A stretch of 64,000 bases of DNA from DASTFP01 sp963744345 (lineage in GTDB: Bacteria > Verrucomicrobiota > Verrucomicrobiia > Chthoniobacterales > Terrimicrobiaceae), in assembly GCA_963744345.1 (NCBI GenBank), contig CAVUTD010000023.1:186001-250000 (forward strand). Reading direction: 5' to 3'. Position numbers and translations under genes: made by a program. Below are positions 37,424-47,496 of the stretch, piece by piece. The notes below the pieces were generated by a model. The model made no database searches. It saw only the letters and a list, made by a program, of their open reading frames with translations, and was not told the DNA's origin. Position 1 is the stretch's first letter. Every line of letters begins with the position of its first letter.

Positions 37424-38841
37424 GTATCCGAAGTTTTGTGTTTAGGGTCGGTTTATTTTTCTTCGGTTGGCTCCGATTTTGCCAAGGCGCGGTAGCGCCC
37501 AGCAGTTCCCCCCGAGCCGCGGGATTATGGGGGTGCGTAGCCCCCATTCCAAAGACGTAAGCCTCATTTGTTAAATCTCTCCCCAAATTGGATAGCAAAT
37601 TGGTTGGCTGCCATCCTCCAGGTCAGCGGTGGGTTTTTCCAAGATTTGGTGATGTTTCGCAAGGCCAAATAAATGAGCTTAGTGGCCGCCTCGTCGCTCG
37701 GGAAGTGCCCTCGGTTCTTCAACACTTTGCGCAGCTGCATATGCAAACTCTCAATGGCATTGGTGGTATAGATGATTGTTCGCACCTCCGGCGGATATCC
37801 GTAAAAGGAATGATCTGTTGCCAATTTCGGCGCCAGCTCTCGGCGATCATCGGATATTTTTTGCCCCAAGGGCCGGCTTCGAACTCGCCGAGCCGCTTGG
37901 CGGCAGCCTCCGCAGTTTCGGCTCGGAAGATGGCTTTGAGCTCGCGAGCCAGGGCCTGGCGCTCCTTCCAACCGCAAAAAGAGAGGCAATAGCGACTCAA
38001 ATGCACGATGCAGGTCTGCACGCTGGCCAATGGGAAAACCGTGGTGATGGCCTCCGGAAACCCTTGAGCCCGTCGACCACCGCGATCAGGATGTCTTCCA
38101 CTCCGCGGTTGCGCAGCTCGTTCATGACCTTGAGCCAGAATTTGGCTCCCTCGTTCTGCTCGATCCAAATGCCCAGCACGTCCTTGGTCCCCTCAGCCGC
38201 GATGCCCAGCGCCAGGTAAACGGCTTTGTTTCTCACACTTCCCTCATCGCGGATCTTCACCCGCAGCGCGTCGAAATAAACAACCGGATAACTGCGCTCC
38301 AGGGGGCCCATTCTGCCACTCCACCACGGCTTCCAGCACCGCATCGGTCACCGTGCTGATGAAGTCCGCGCTCACCTCCACCTTAAAGTGGTCGAGCAGA
38401 AAGCCCGCGATCTCGCGCACCGTCATGCCCCGCGCATACATCGCGACAATCTTCTCATCGAAGCCTTCAAAGCGCTTCTGCCCTTTGGCGATCAAGAGGG
38501 GATCGAAACTCCCGCTGCGATCCCGGGGAACCTCGATCTCCACCGCTCCGCTTTTCCCAACCACCCTCTTCTTGCTGTAGCCATTGCGATGGTTGTCGAC
38601 CTCTTCGGGCGCCTTGCCTTTGGCATAGCCCAGATGATGGGTTAACTCCCCCGCCAGGGCCCTCTCGACAACTCGTTTCTTGAGTTGCGCGATCAGCCCG
38701 TTTTCTCCAAGAACCGCTTCTGGACTGATCCCATGCTTCTCCAAAAGCGCGTCGATCAATCGTCGCACTTCGTATCTTTCTTCTCTTTGGTCATTTTCCT
38801 CTATCTCAAGGTTATGACCCTACACACAAACTTTCTGATAC
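37424..38841 (-). mobile_element. IS256-family insertion sequence with 26-bp inverted repeats
   Basis: The terminal inverted repeats are GTATCCGAAGTTTTGTG... at 37424-37449 and, reverse-complemented, GTATCAGAAAGTTTGTG... at 38816-38841; 22 of 26 positions match and both continue into AGGGTC. The element is 1418 bp, normal for the family, and encodes one transposase on the minus strand. No 8-9 bp target duplication is visible (cggaggaa on the left, cctcttta on the right), which may reflect age, a flanking deletion or a small error in the end positions. Confidence 0.85.
37564..38768 (-). pseudogene. IS256-family transposase, broken by three frameshifts
   Basis: About 400 residues of a mutator-type (IS256) DDE transposase can be assembled over four frames: LGYAKGKAPEEVDNHRNGYS, GMTVREIAGFLLDHFKVEVS, SYPVVYFDALRVKIRDEGSV with the first Asp, DGLKGFPEAITTVFP with the second, and YTTNAIESLHMQLRKVLKNR with the final Glu. 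The three breaks lie at homopolymers: GGGGGCCC near 38302-38309, AAACCC near 38058-38063 and AAAA at 37803-37806 (plus-strand letters). Correcting each by one base restores a full-length enzyme. As written, the transposase is inactive. Confidence 0.88.
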
Positions 38842-39058
38842 CCTCTTTAATTCCGACTTCGGATCCACTTCTCCCTCCGCGTGAGCGGCACGTTGCCACA
38901 ACGCGGCTCACCGTCCTTAAATCCGCCTTCATACTTTTGTGGACCCGAAAAGCTCTTCGGAGGATCAGTTCCAGACCAGGAGAGATCTTGAACGAAAAGC
39001 AGAAGGCGTATCTCTAAGTCTTACTGTTAATTCGCAATTCATGCTTCATACTTTGCTC

Positions 39059-39916
39059 ATGATTGCTAAGCAACTCTTCGGGCGCGCGGGACACCAGAGC
39101 ACGCGCACCATTTTCGGCGCGGCGTCGTTATCGAACGTTTCGCAAAGCGAAGCAGACCAAACAGTCGAAGTCCTGCTGCGCTACGGCGTCAACCATATTG
39201 ATGTGGCAGCCAGTTACGGGGAGGCAGAATTGCGAATCGCCCCGTGGCTTCGCAGCCAGCCCGGACGCTTCTTTCTTGCGACCAAGACGGCAGGGCGCAC
39301 TTATGACGAAGCTAAACAAGACATCCACCATTCCCTTGAACGCATGGGCGTGCCAAGCGTGGACCTGATTCAGCTTCACAATCTGGCTGATCCGATTGAA
39401 TGGGATATCGCTTTGAGTCCGAAAGGAGCGCTCGATGCTTGCATTGAAGCGCGTGAAGAGGGACTCGTGCGGTTCATCGGCATCACCGGACACGGCAGCC
39501 AAATCGCGGCGACACACCTTCGCAGTCTTGAGCGCTTTGATTTCGATGCGGTCATGCTTCCCTATAGTTTCATTATGATGCGGGACCCGCATTATGCTGC
39601 CGTGTTCGAACGCCTTGTTTCGGTGTGCGGTGAACGCAATGTCGTGGTGCAGACGATCAAGTCGATCGCGCGGCGTCCGTGGTGGGGTCGCGAACACACT
39701 CGCAACACATGGTATGAGCCTTTTCAGGAGCAGGAAGATATCGACGCGGCGGTGCATTGGGTGTTGTCGCGGCCGGGAATTTTCTTAACGACGCCTGGCG
39801 ACATTCATCTCCTTCCGAAGGTGCTCGACGCCGCCAGCCGGTTCGTGGCGGCACCCAGTGATCAATCCCTGCAGGAGCAGAGCACACGTCTCGAGGTAGC
39901 CCCGCTGTTCGTGTAA
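39059..39916 (+). CDS. Aldo/keto reductase
   Basis: The ~285-residue protein has the AKR catalytic tetrad in order: Asp48 and Tyr53 in HIDVAASYGEAELRIAPWL, Lys76 in FLATKTAGRTYDE and His107 in VDLIQLHNLAD. NADPH-dependent reduction of aldehydes or sugars is expected. ATG 39059 (MIAKQLFGRAGHQST) fits the family N terminus; an in-frame ATG at 39041 is possible, and earlier starts would add unconserved sequence near the IS256 end. It precedes the YicI-type alpha-xylosidase gene by ~150 nt on the same strand, so a role in sugar metabolism is plausible but not shown. Confidence 0.87.
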   Translation: MIAKQLFGRAGHQSTRTIFGAASLSNVSQSEADQTVEVLLRYGVNHIDVAASYGEAELRIAPWLRSQPGRFFLATKTAGRTYDEAKQDIHHSLERMGVPSVDLIQLHNLADPIEWDIALSPKGALDACIEAREEGLVRFIGITGHGSQIAATHLRSLERFDFDAVMLPYSFIMMRDPHYAAVFERLVSVCGERNVVVQTIKSIARRPWWGREHTRNTWYEPFQEQEDIDAAVHWVLSRPGIFLTTPGDIHLLPKVLDAASRFVAAPSDQSLQEQSTRLEVAPLFV

Positions 39917-40063
39917 TCTTCATGCTGTGCCGCAGAAACCAGTCCTTTTCTGCGCAGGATGTGTTCTCCAGCGCTGACAGAATAGCAAACTGTCTTAAGA
40001 TAAAGCGCCTTAAGAACCTGACGAGAACGCACTGATCACAAGGCTTGGACAACTTCTCTTTCC

Positions 40064-42390
40064 ATGAAATTCACAGACGGTCAATGGCTTCTCCGCCCTT
40101 ACGTTAAGGCTCACTACGCCGTCGAAGCCCATTCGATTACCGAGGAGGGCGGCAAACTTGTTATCCTTGCTCCCACACGTCCGATCAGGCACAGGGGGGA
40201 CACTCTTGAGGGTCCCCTGCTCACGATAACATTGAGCTCTCCGCTGGCAGACATTATCCGCGTTCGAATCACGCACTTCACCGGTGGACTGACGCGGGGG
40301 CCGCAAATTCCGCTGGTGCCTCAAGCTGACGCAGCTCTCTCTCTCGAGGATGGTTCGGAGTTTGCCAGAGTCACCGCTGGAGAACTCAGTGCCCGGGTTA
40401 AAAAAAGTGGTTGGGAAATTGCCTTCGAGGCCGCTGGCCGTGTGCTCACGACGAGCGGATGGAAGGGTATCGCCTACATGCAAACCGAGCGCGGAAACCA
40501 TATCGTCGAGCAACTCTCGTTGGGAGTGGGCGAGTGCGTTTATGGCCTTGGCGAACGGTTTACCGCGTTTATCAAGAACGGCCAGACCGTCGAGATCACG
40601 AACAAGGATGGAGGCACCGCGAGCGAGCAGGCTTACAAAAACGTTCCTTTCTATCTGACCAATCGCGGATACGGAGTCCTCGTCAACGAGACCGGTCCGA
40701 TCTCGTTCGAAGTCGCTTCCGAGAAGGTGACACGCGTGCAGTTTTCGCTTGAAGCCGAAAGTCTCGAATACTTTCTCATCTACGGGCCCACACCTAAGGA
40801 TATTCTGGGTAAGCTCACTGCTCTCACTGGCCGGCCCGCGCTGCCGCCCCCTTGGTCCTTCGGTCTCTGGCTCTCGACTTCGTTCACGACGAACTATGAC
40901 GAGGCGACCGTCAACAGCTTCATCGACGGCATGAAAGAGCGGGACCTGCCGCTGCATGTTTTCCATTTCGATTGCTTCTGGATGCGCGAATTCGAATGGG
41001 TCAACTTCGATTGGGATCCACGTGTCTTCCCAGATCCCACTGGGATGCTCGAGCGACTGCACTCCCGTGGTCTGAAGATCTCTGCGTGGATAAATCCGTA
41101 CGTCGCGCAACGCTCCCCCTTTTCTCCGAAGGCGTCGGCAAGCGGTATTTTATCAGGCGAATGGATGGCTCGGTGTGGCAAAGCGATCTCTGGCAACCAG
41201 GAATGGCAATCGTGGACTTTACGAATCCAGCCGCCCGCGAGTGGTTCGCCGCGCACGTCACTCGCCTCCTTGATATGGGCGTGGATGCCATCAAGACCGA
41301 CTTCGGCGAGCGGATCCCTTCCGAAGGCGTCGTTTACCACGACGGCTCAGACCCGGTAAAGATGCACAACTTCTACGCGATCATTTACAACGAGACTGTC
41401 TTTCGCGCCATCGAAGCAAAGCGTGGTCTCGGTGAAGCCGTCCTCTTTGCCCGCTCTTCCTATGCCTCAGGCCAAAGGTTTCCGGTGCACTGGGGAGGCG
41501 ACTGCTGGTCGAGTTTTGAGTCGATGGCGGAATCCCTGCGCGGCGGCTTGTCGCTGAGCCTCTGTGGATTCGGCTTCTGGAGTCACGATATCGGCGGCTT
41601 CGAGGGGACCGCGCCAGCCTCCATCTACAAACGTTGGACAGCCTTTGGCCTGATTTCGACGCACAGCCGCTTGCACGGTAGCGGCAGCTATCGAATACCC
41701 TGGACATACGACGAAGAAGCTTGTGACGTGCTCCGCCTGTTTACGAAATTGAAGTGTCGCCTCATGCCGTACCTCTGGAGCGCCGCTCTTCAAGCACACC
41801 GTGAAGGCGTGCCGATGATGCGTGCGATGCTGCTCGAGTTTCCAGAGGATCCCGCGTGTGACATGCTCGACCGCCAGTATATGCTGGGCGATTCACTGCT
41901 GGTAGCTCCTATTTTCCATGAGGAGGGGATGGTGGACTACTACCTGCCGGCGGGTCGCTGGACGAACTTGTTAACAGGCCAGGTGCAGGAGGGTCCCGGC
42001 TGGCGGCGCGAGCAACATGGTTTTCTCAGCCTGCCACTGATGGTGCGTCCTGGCACAATCTTGCCACTCGGGGCCGTGGATGATCGAGTCGACTACGATT
42101 ACACCGACAATATCACATTCCAGATCTACGAACTCCGCTGCGCTTCCGAGCTGACGTGTACGGTGTCAACGCCGCATCGTGCGGAAGCCGCGCAGCTCAC
42201 GCTCCGGCGCACTGATCAGCGAATAACTGCCAGTCTCTCAGGCGATGGTGCCGTTCGCTGGCAAGTTCAATTGATCGGGGTCCAGCATGTAACCGCTCAA
42301 GATGGCGCCCGCGTTGCGGCGGGTCCGCTCGGAGTGATTGTGCAGCCCGGTGAGGGTCGCGACCAGGTTGAGTTTGATCTGGAGAGATAG
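40064..42390 (+). pseudogene. yicI: GH31 alpha-xylosidase (YicI-like), split by one frameshift
   Basis: Two overlapping frames join into one ~775-residue YicI-type alpha-xylosidase. The first (to about 41115) has the N-terminal sandwich, YGLGERFTAFIKNGQTVEI, PPPWSFGLWLSTSFTTNYDE and FDCFWMREFEWVNFDWDP, and ends at WINPYVAQRSP. The second begins LFSEGVGKRYFIRRMDGSVW and carries the nucleophile motif AIKTDFGERIP, VHWGGDCWSSFESMAESLRG and GFGFWSHDIGGFEGTAP, very close to E. coli YicI in pattern. The shift lies in the run ctcccccttttctcc (41114-41127). The enzyme releases alpha-xylose from isoprimeverose-type xyloglucan fragments. No signal peptide is seen. Confidence 0.9.
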
Positions 42391-42531
42391 CAAAGAAATC
42401 GTTGCGCCGACGCCTTCGTCGCTAAGGCGCCCACAGGCGAAACGTTAGGGCGGCTGCGCAAGCGTTATCGTGACGCGTGACGAGATCACCGACAGGTCTC
42501 TCGCCGATCTTCGCGAAGACATATCGCTTTC

Positions 42532-43644
42532 CTAGTGTGAAGTCCCGTAAAGAGGATTGTATGTTTCTTCTAACATGGCTTCCCACGCGCGGTCGATCTT
42601 ATCGAGAACGCGGTGTGGGTTGACCGTCCAGCGGTAGGGCTTCGGGGTGAGGTTATGATGATCAAGGAAGCGGAAAATATCTGCCACCAGCGCTCCGACG
42701 CTGCGAAAGCTGCCCGAGCGGATGACTTTGCGGGTAATCTCGCCAAAGAAGCGCTCGACCAGGTTGAGCCAGGAAGAGGAGGTTGGCGTAAGGTGCAAAT
42801 GGAAGCGGGCATGACCCTTGAGCCAGGCGATGACCTTGGGATGTTTGTGAGTGGCGTAGTTGTCGCAGATGATGTGAATATCCAGCTCGGGGGAGACCTC
42901 GCGCTCGATCTTGCGCAGGAAGGCCAGCCACTCTTGATGGCGATGACGTCCGGCGGTATGAGCAAAGACCTTGCCCGACAGATAGTCTAAAGCGGCAAAC
43001 AAGGTGACCGTTCCGTGACGATAGTAATCGTGGGTTTGGGTGCGGATATGACCTTGGCTCAAGGGCAGACCGGGCTGACTGCGCTCGAGGGCCTGACACT
43101 GGCTCTTCTCATCGCAACAGAGAAGCAGAGCGCGATCAGGCGGATGGAGATAGAGGCCAACCACATCCCAGAACTTCTCTTCAAAGGCCAAATCCTTGGA
43201 AAGTTTGAAGCTCTTGAGCCGATGCGGAGCGATTGCGTGAGCCGACCACAAACGTTGCACGCTCGATTTGCTCAAGCCGGTTTCCCGCGCCATCGTGCGC
43301 ACGCTCCAGGGTCCTCCGCCAGGAGCCTGTCGAGCAGCCAAGCTCAGCGCCGAGCGGATGGCCGTAGCCGCTATTGTCGGCTTGCGTCCCCGCCCAGGAG
43401 CGTCTTTAAGGCCTCCCAGGCCCTTGGCCGCCCAACGCTTCCTCCAGCGACCGATGGCCAAGAGGCTGACGCCCTGCTCTCGCGATATCTCCTCATGGCT
43501 CAGTCCCTCGGCCAAGCCCAAAATGATCCTGGCCCTGAAGACATCCCGTTGACTGCTCGTCTTCGCTGTCACGATGCGTTGGAGTTCGCGTTGCTGTTCA
43601 GAACTGACCTCAATCGCAATGGCGGCTGGCATAATCCCTACCAT
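42532..43644 (-). CDS. IS630-family transposase
   Basis: The 370-residue protein has an N-terminal pair of helix-turn-helix domains (GLSHEEISREQGVSLLAIGR, WSVRTMARETGLSKSSVQR) and a DDE domain: first Asp in LLCCDEKSQCQALERSQPGL, second in DIHIICDNYATHKHPKVIAW, and Glu in SWLNLVERFFGEITRKVIRS. The frame is intact. Its last sense codons lie in the inverted repeat, and the stop codon TAG (42532-42534) is made of the duplicated target TA plus the next host base. The stop is thus provided by the insertion site. The ATG at 43644 is likely; an ATG at 43632 (MPAAIAIEV) is an alternative. Confidence 0.95.
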   Translation of the reverse strand: MVGIMPAAIAIEVSSEQQRELQRIVTAKTSSQRDVFRARIILGLAEGLSHEEISREQGVSLLAIGRWRKRWAAKGLGGLKDAPGRGRKPTIAATAIRSALSLAARQAPGGGPWSVRTMARETGLSKSSVQRLWSAHAIAPHRLKSFKLSKDLAFEEKFWDVVGLYLHPPDRALLLCCDEKSQCQALERSQPGLPLSQGHIRTQTHDYYRHGTVTLFAALDYLSGKVFAHTAGRHRHQEWLAFLRKIEREVSPELDIHIICDNYATHKHPKVIAWLKGHARFHLHLTPTSSSWLNLVERFFGEITRKVIRSGSFRSVGALVADIFRFLDHHNLTPKPYRWTVNPHRVLDKIDRAWEAMLEETYNPLYGTSH

Positions 43645-43689
43645 GCCAAAAACCTTTCCTTAAGCAATCATATTTACGGGACATCACAC
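42535..43689 (-). mobile_element. IS630-family insertion sequence with TA target duplication
   Basis: The left end GTGTGAAGTCCCGTAAAGA (42535-42553) and the right end, reverse-complemented, GTGTGATGTCCCGTAAATA (43671-43689) are inverted repeats with 17 of 19 matches. The element is flanked on both sides by TA (42533-42534 and 43690-43691), the dinucleotide duplicated by IS630/Tc1/mariner elements. It is 1155 bp and carries one intact transposase gene, so it may be recent and active. Confidence 0.93.
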
Positions 43690-43983
43690 TAACAGTTGAC
43701 ACCGAGGTTCTTTGCAATCGGCTCTTGAAGGCCTGGTGTTCTTAGGTCCACTCGTAAAGCTTAAGTGCTCGCTCCTGCAGAAATTCGGCGCCTTTGTCAC
43801 ATTTGAATATCTAATGTCGGCAACGGAAGCTATTAGTGCCCTTAGCTGAACACGGTCTGTAAGTCTGAGCGAACGAATCCCCTCATTTTGTAACACTGGC
43901 AACCTTAGATATTGAACGTTGGCCAGTTCACAAGGCGAGCGTTTTGCGCTGAGCGACGATCGAAGTGCACCACATTTTCTTCT

Positions 43984-45401
43984 ATGGCGAAAGCGTCTCT
44001 TAATTGCCAGCATGCTAATGTGTATCGAGCCAAATGCGCGGCCACAATCGTGGCGCTCCTGCTGGCGCCGGTTTCATTTTGTCACGCAGTGCAAAGAGTG
44101 ACTCTGTCCTGGGATCGAAATCCCGAGCCAGACATCGCCCGATATGTGCTGTATTATGGGACAGAAAGCCGGAGCCCCACTCATTCGCTCGCTGTCGGCA
44201 ATGTGACGAACGCGAGCGTCGAGAACTTGATTGAAGGGATGACCTATTTCTTTACCGTAAGGGCTATTAATAGAGTGGGTCTCGAAAGCGTGCCGTCGAA
44301 TGAGGTGTCGTATACCGTCCCGGACCCGGCGGCTCACGTCTTAACTGTCAATTCTGGAAGCGGCGGCGGAAATTACGTCGCCGGCACGATAGTGAAAGTA
44401 CATGCCGAACCGGCGCCGCCAGGCAAGCAGTTCGAACGTTGGATAGATGATTGGGTGATTCTCGCGCATCCAATGATGGCGACCACAACAGCGATCATGC
44501 CGTACCAGGATGTGACAATTACAGCGGCCTATTCGGATTTGCAGCATACGCACTCTCCGTCATTAACGGCTCAGGCAGCGGCAACTATTTGGCAGGCAGA
44601 GAAGTAACAGTCATCGCGAATCCGCCCGGAGTCGGAGAGCAGTTCACGGTATGGAGTGGTGACTTGGCCGCTTGGCCGATCCGTCGGCGCCAAGCACGAT
44701 CGTCAGCATGCCTTCGCATACTGTAATAGTCGCGGCGGAGTATTCACCGCTCATTGCGGAGAGTCCCACCTACGTTCAAGGAGGTTCTTCCACTGAGCTG
44801 ACGCCCCAGACGACGATGCACGTTTCCTACAGCGCTGCACAGAACGCAGGAAACCTCAAGGTCGTCGTTGTTGGTTGTAAGGATGCGCAAGGGCTGCTTG
44901 TCTCCGTGGCCGACAGCAGTAACAACTCCTATACATTAGCAGTTGGGCCGACCACGCGTGGGCTCGCGGTATCACAAATTCTTTTTCTACGCGGCAAACA
45001 TCGCTGGAGCCGCCGCCAACGCGAACATCGTCACGGTGACATTCTCAGCGCCAGTTAACTCTCCCGACATACGAATTCTTGAATACAGTGGGATTGACCC
45101 AACCCGTCCCGTCGACGTGATTAAAGCAGGCGCCCGGAACAGCATGACCAGTAACAGTGGACTGGTGACAACGACGGATATAAACAATTTGCTGGTGGTA
45201 GCCACGACGGTGCGGACGTCAACATCAGGCGCTGGCAGTGGGTTTACGGGTCGATTGGTGACGGTTCCCCATGGCCATCTCGTCCAAGATCGCGTGGTAA
45301 GCGCGACAGGCTCCTATCGGGCAACCGCGCCGATGGCGAGTCGCGGCGCGTGGGTTATGCAGATGGTGGCGTTCCCCTCAGCGAGGAGTGCCGCTCGATG
45401 A
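43984..45401 (+). pseudogene. Secreted FnIII / InlB-repeat protein, broken by three frameshifts
   Basis: The joined protein is ~470 residues. It has a signal peptide (CAATIVALLLAPVSFCHA), a fibronectin type III domain (VTLSWDRNPEPDIARYVLYY ... VGLESVPSNEVSYTVPDP), and two divergent InlB B-repeats (HVLTVNSGSGGGNYVAGTIV and LSVINGSGSGNYLAGREVTV). A C-terminal beta domain follows with NAGNLKVVVVGCKDAQGLL and IVTVTFSAPVNSPDIRILEY. Frames change near 44540 (ttt run), 44680 and 44960 (aaattcttttt). This architecture is common in extracellular proteins of Acidobacteria and Verrucomicrobia. It is probably a surface or secreted adhesive protein, now disrupted or mis-sequenced. It begins ~290 nt downstream of the IS630 element. 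Confidence 0.75.
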
Positions 45402-45464
45402 GCCGGCGGACGCGCAGCGTTCCCCCTTCAGTTTAGGTCGCAGCTTTTGCTCGCGTCTGATCCC

Positions 45465-46487
45465 TTAATACCGGCTTAATTCGCAGGAGTGAGCGGTGAA
45501 GCCGGCGCCGAACGTGGCCAACCATAGCAAGCTGTCTCCGTTAGCTTTTGAAAGCCTTTCTTCCAAGGCGCAAAGAACCGACGGACTGCTTAGATTTCCA
45601 TACTTTCGAAATGCTTCGCGTGTTTCCACCAGCGAGTATTCGGGCAATCGCCGCTCAATAGCCTCGATCACATCGCGGCCGCCCGGGTGTGCGATGACCT
45701 GATCGGGTTTTCTGCTGCACGATGAAAAGAGAATCTCGACAGACTCCGCCGCAACTTGCGGCACAGTGCGATGCAGCTGGTTCTTTAATCTTCCGCCCGC
45801 GTTGACAAACCTTATTTTTTCCCTTTCTTCGGGACGGTGCAGAGTGCGGAAGTTCGAAACCTTCCATTGCTTGCCTTGATCGCTTGACCGCCACAGAGCG
45901 GCAGAGGCTCCGTCGCCAAAGATGCATGCGCTCACGATAACCCCCGTGTCATCGTTGAGATAGAACGCGGCTGAACAGATCTCGACGGCGACCGTCGCAA
46001 CGGTCGCATCTGGGTTCGCCGCCAGGAAACAGGATGCCGCGTGCATGGTTGGGAGTGCCGCCCCGCAGCCAAGCCCAGTCATATCATTGAGAAAGGCGTC
46101 TGGCCGAATGCCGGTCTGCTCTGCCAAATGACTGGAGACGCCGGGACAAAGGTAACCAGTGCAGGTGCAAACAAACAGCGCGTCGATGGCATGAGTTTTC
46201 AAGCCAGACGAATGACAGGCGTTTAAAAGCGCTTTGGCCGCAAGCTGAGGAGCCGCCTGCTCGAAGGCTCTGTTGAGATCCTCGGCATCGGCGGAAAACA
46301 GTTTGCCGGTGGGAATGGCAAAATGACGCGTATCAATCCCAGAGGATCCAGAAAGAACTGTCTCGAGGATTTTCGCCGACCTGCGGCTTAAGGATGACAG
46401 AAACGGGCTCGATTTGGCGATTTGCCAGCACTCATTTTGCGTGTAGCGGGCGTCAGGAAATGCCGTGGCCAGAGCTTGCAGATACAT
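45465..46487 (-). CDS. Type III polyketide synthase (chalcone/stilbene synthase family)
   Basis: The 340-residue enzyme has the thiolase-fold triad: catalytic Cys in FLNDMTGLGCGAALPTMHAA, His in DQVIAHPGGRDVIEAIERRL and Asn in EAFRKYGNLSSPSVLCALEE. ALFVCTCTGYLCPGVSSHLA and GDGASAALWRSSD are typical of bacterial members that extend fatty acyl starters with malonyl-CoA to alkylpyrones or alkylresorcinols. It is the last gene of a three-gene operon with an FAD oxidoreductase (4 nt upstream) and a methyltransferase, the set known from alkylresorcinol/alkylquinone loci. The product is inferred from context only. Confidence 0.92.
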   Translation of the reverse strand: MYLQALATAFPDARYTQNECWQIAKSSPFLSSLSRRSAKILETVLSGSSGIDTRHFAIPTGKLFSADAEDLNRAFEQAAPQLAAKALLNACHSSGLKTHAIDALFVCTCTGYLCPGVSSHLAEQTGIRPDAFLNDMTGLGCGAALPTMHAASCFLAANPDATVATVAVEICSAAFYLNDDTGVIVSACIFGDGASAALWRSSDQGKQWKVSNFRTLHRPEEREKIRFVNAGGRLKNQLHRTVPQVAAESVEILFSSCSRKPDQVIAHPGGRDVIEAIERRLPEYSLVETREAFRKYGNLSSPSVLCALEERLSKANGDSLLWLATFGAGFTAHSCELSRY

Positions 46488-46491
46488 CGGT

Positions 46492-47496
46492 CTACCGCAA
46501 CGTGTTAAAACAGGATTTGAAGGGCAGAAGACCGGATCGTGACACGAGCCTGAAGAACGCTTGTCCGGTATCTGTCGTCAAGAGCGGATGCATAAGACGA
46601 GCCCAGAACATTCTTCTTGTGAAGCGCTGCTTCAGCTCTTTGCCAATTCGTTCGGAGGCCTCCGTCCAGCTCATCTTCCCGGTGTGCCAGCCATGCAGAG
46701 GGTCTGCGGCGATGTCGGCCGATTCGAAAGCCATGGACATGCCATTTCCGGTGAATGGCGGGATCATCGCGCAGGCGTCTCCGAGCGTCGCCATCGGGGT
46801 GCGATGTTCCTGCCATCCCAGACGAAAGCCTGCGACGCCCAGAAAAGATCCCGCGTCGACCTGCGCCGCGGCAATGCGCGTCGCGAGAAGATCGAGTCCT
46901 CCCTTGCGCAAATATGTTTCGAGAGTTTCGATGCCTCCACCAGACGACGCTGACTTCAAGCGAAACAACCCGCACACATTGACCCTCCCACTCTCGACTC
47001 TTGCAAAGCCAACATAGCCGTTCGATGCCAGATGCATTTCAAGATCTGCTTCGAGCTGAAAGCCGGGCAGATGACACTTCAGACCTATCCAATGGCCTTT
47101 TGCTGGAATCCTCCCCCCACACCAAAGGAGACCGGTCTCCGATCGAGGTTTTCGGCGCGAGTGTTCGCATAAATTTCCACCAAGCTGGGTGAATTGTCTG
47201 GCGAGCCTTTGATCCAGCGTGAATCGTGAGATACCCAGACCGCTCGGGAGCTGGTCGGAGAAAATTTTTCGGCCTCGAAAGAACCAAGCGGTTGAGCGAT
47301 GGCGTTCTGCATCCTCGAAGACGTGACCGATTCCAAGCGAATCGAGCGTTTCTGGAGACACGCCGCTGATAAATTCGCCACAAACCCGATGCCGCGGATA
47401 ACTTCCCGCTTCGTGCAACGTCACCGGAACGCCCCTCTTTTGCAGTGCGATTCCCAGGGAGAGACCAGCGAGCCCGCCGCCGACGATGGTAATCAT
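46492..47496 (-). CDS. FAD-dependent oxidoreductase of the type III PKS cluster
   Basis: The ~334-residue protein starts ITIVGGGLAGLSLGIALQKR, a Rossmann FAD site, followed by YPRHRVCGEFISGVSPETLD as in geranylgeranyl-reductase-like and aromatic hydroxylase flavoproteins. TPMATLGDACAMIPPFTGNG is the second FAD motif, followed by MSMAFESADIAADPLHGWH. The start is taken as ATG 47496 because it overlaps the methyltransferase stop as ATGA; the ATG at 47505 is 3 codons upstream. It probably oxidises or hydroxylates the polyketide made by the neighbouring synthase. Confidence 0.88.
   Translation of the reverse strand: MITIVGGGLAGLSLGIALQKRGVPVTLHEAGSYPRHRVCGEFISGVSPETLDSLGIGHVFEDAERHRSTAWFFRGRKIFSDQLPSGLGISRFTLDQRLARQFTQLGGNLCEHSRRKPRSETGLLWCGGRIPAKGHWIGLKCHLPGFQLEADLEMHLASNGYVGFARVESGRVNVCGLFRLKSASSGGGIETLETYLRKGGLDLLATRIAAAQVDAGSFLGVAGFRLGWQEHRTPMATLGDACAMIPPFTGNGMSMAFESADIAADPLHGWHTGKMSWTEASERIGKELKQRFTRRMFWARLMHPLLTTDTGQAFFRLVSRSGLLPFKSCFNTLR

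Noticed and set aside
43684..44013. Minus-strand frame of 109 residues between the IS630 end and the FnIII gene
   Set aside because: It runs from the FnIII signal-peptide region into the IS630 end and shows no recognisable domain.
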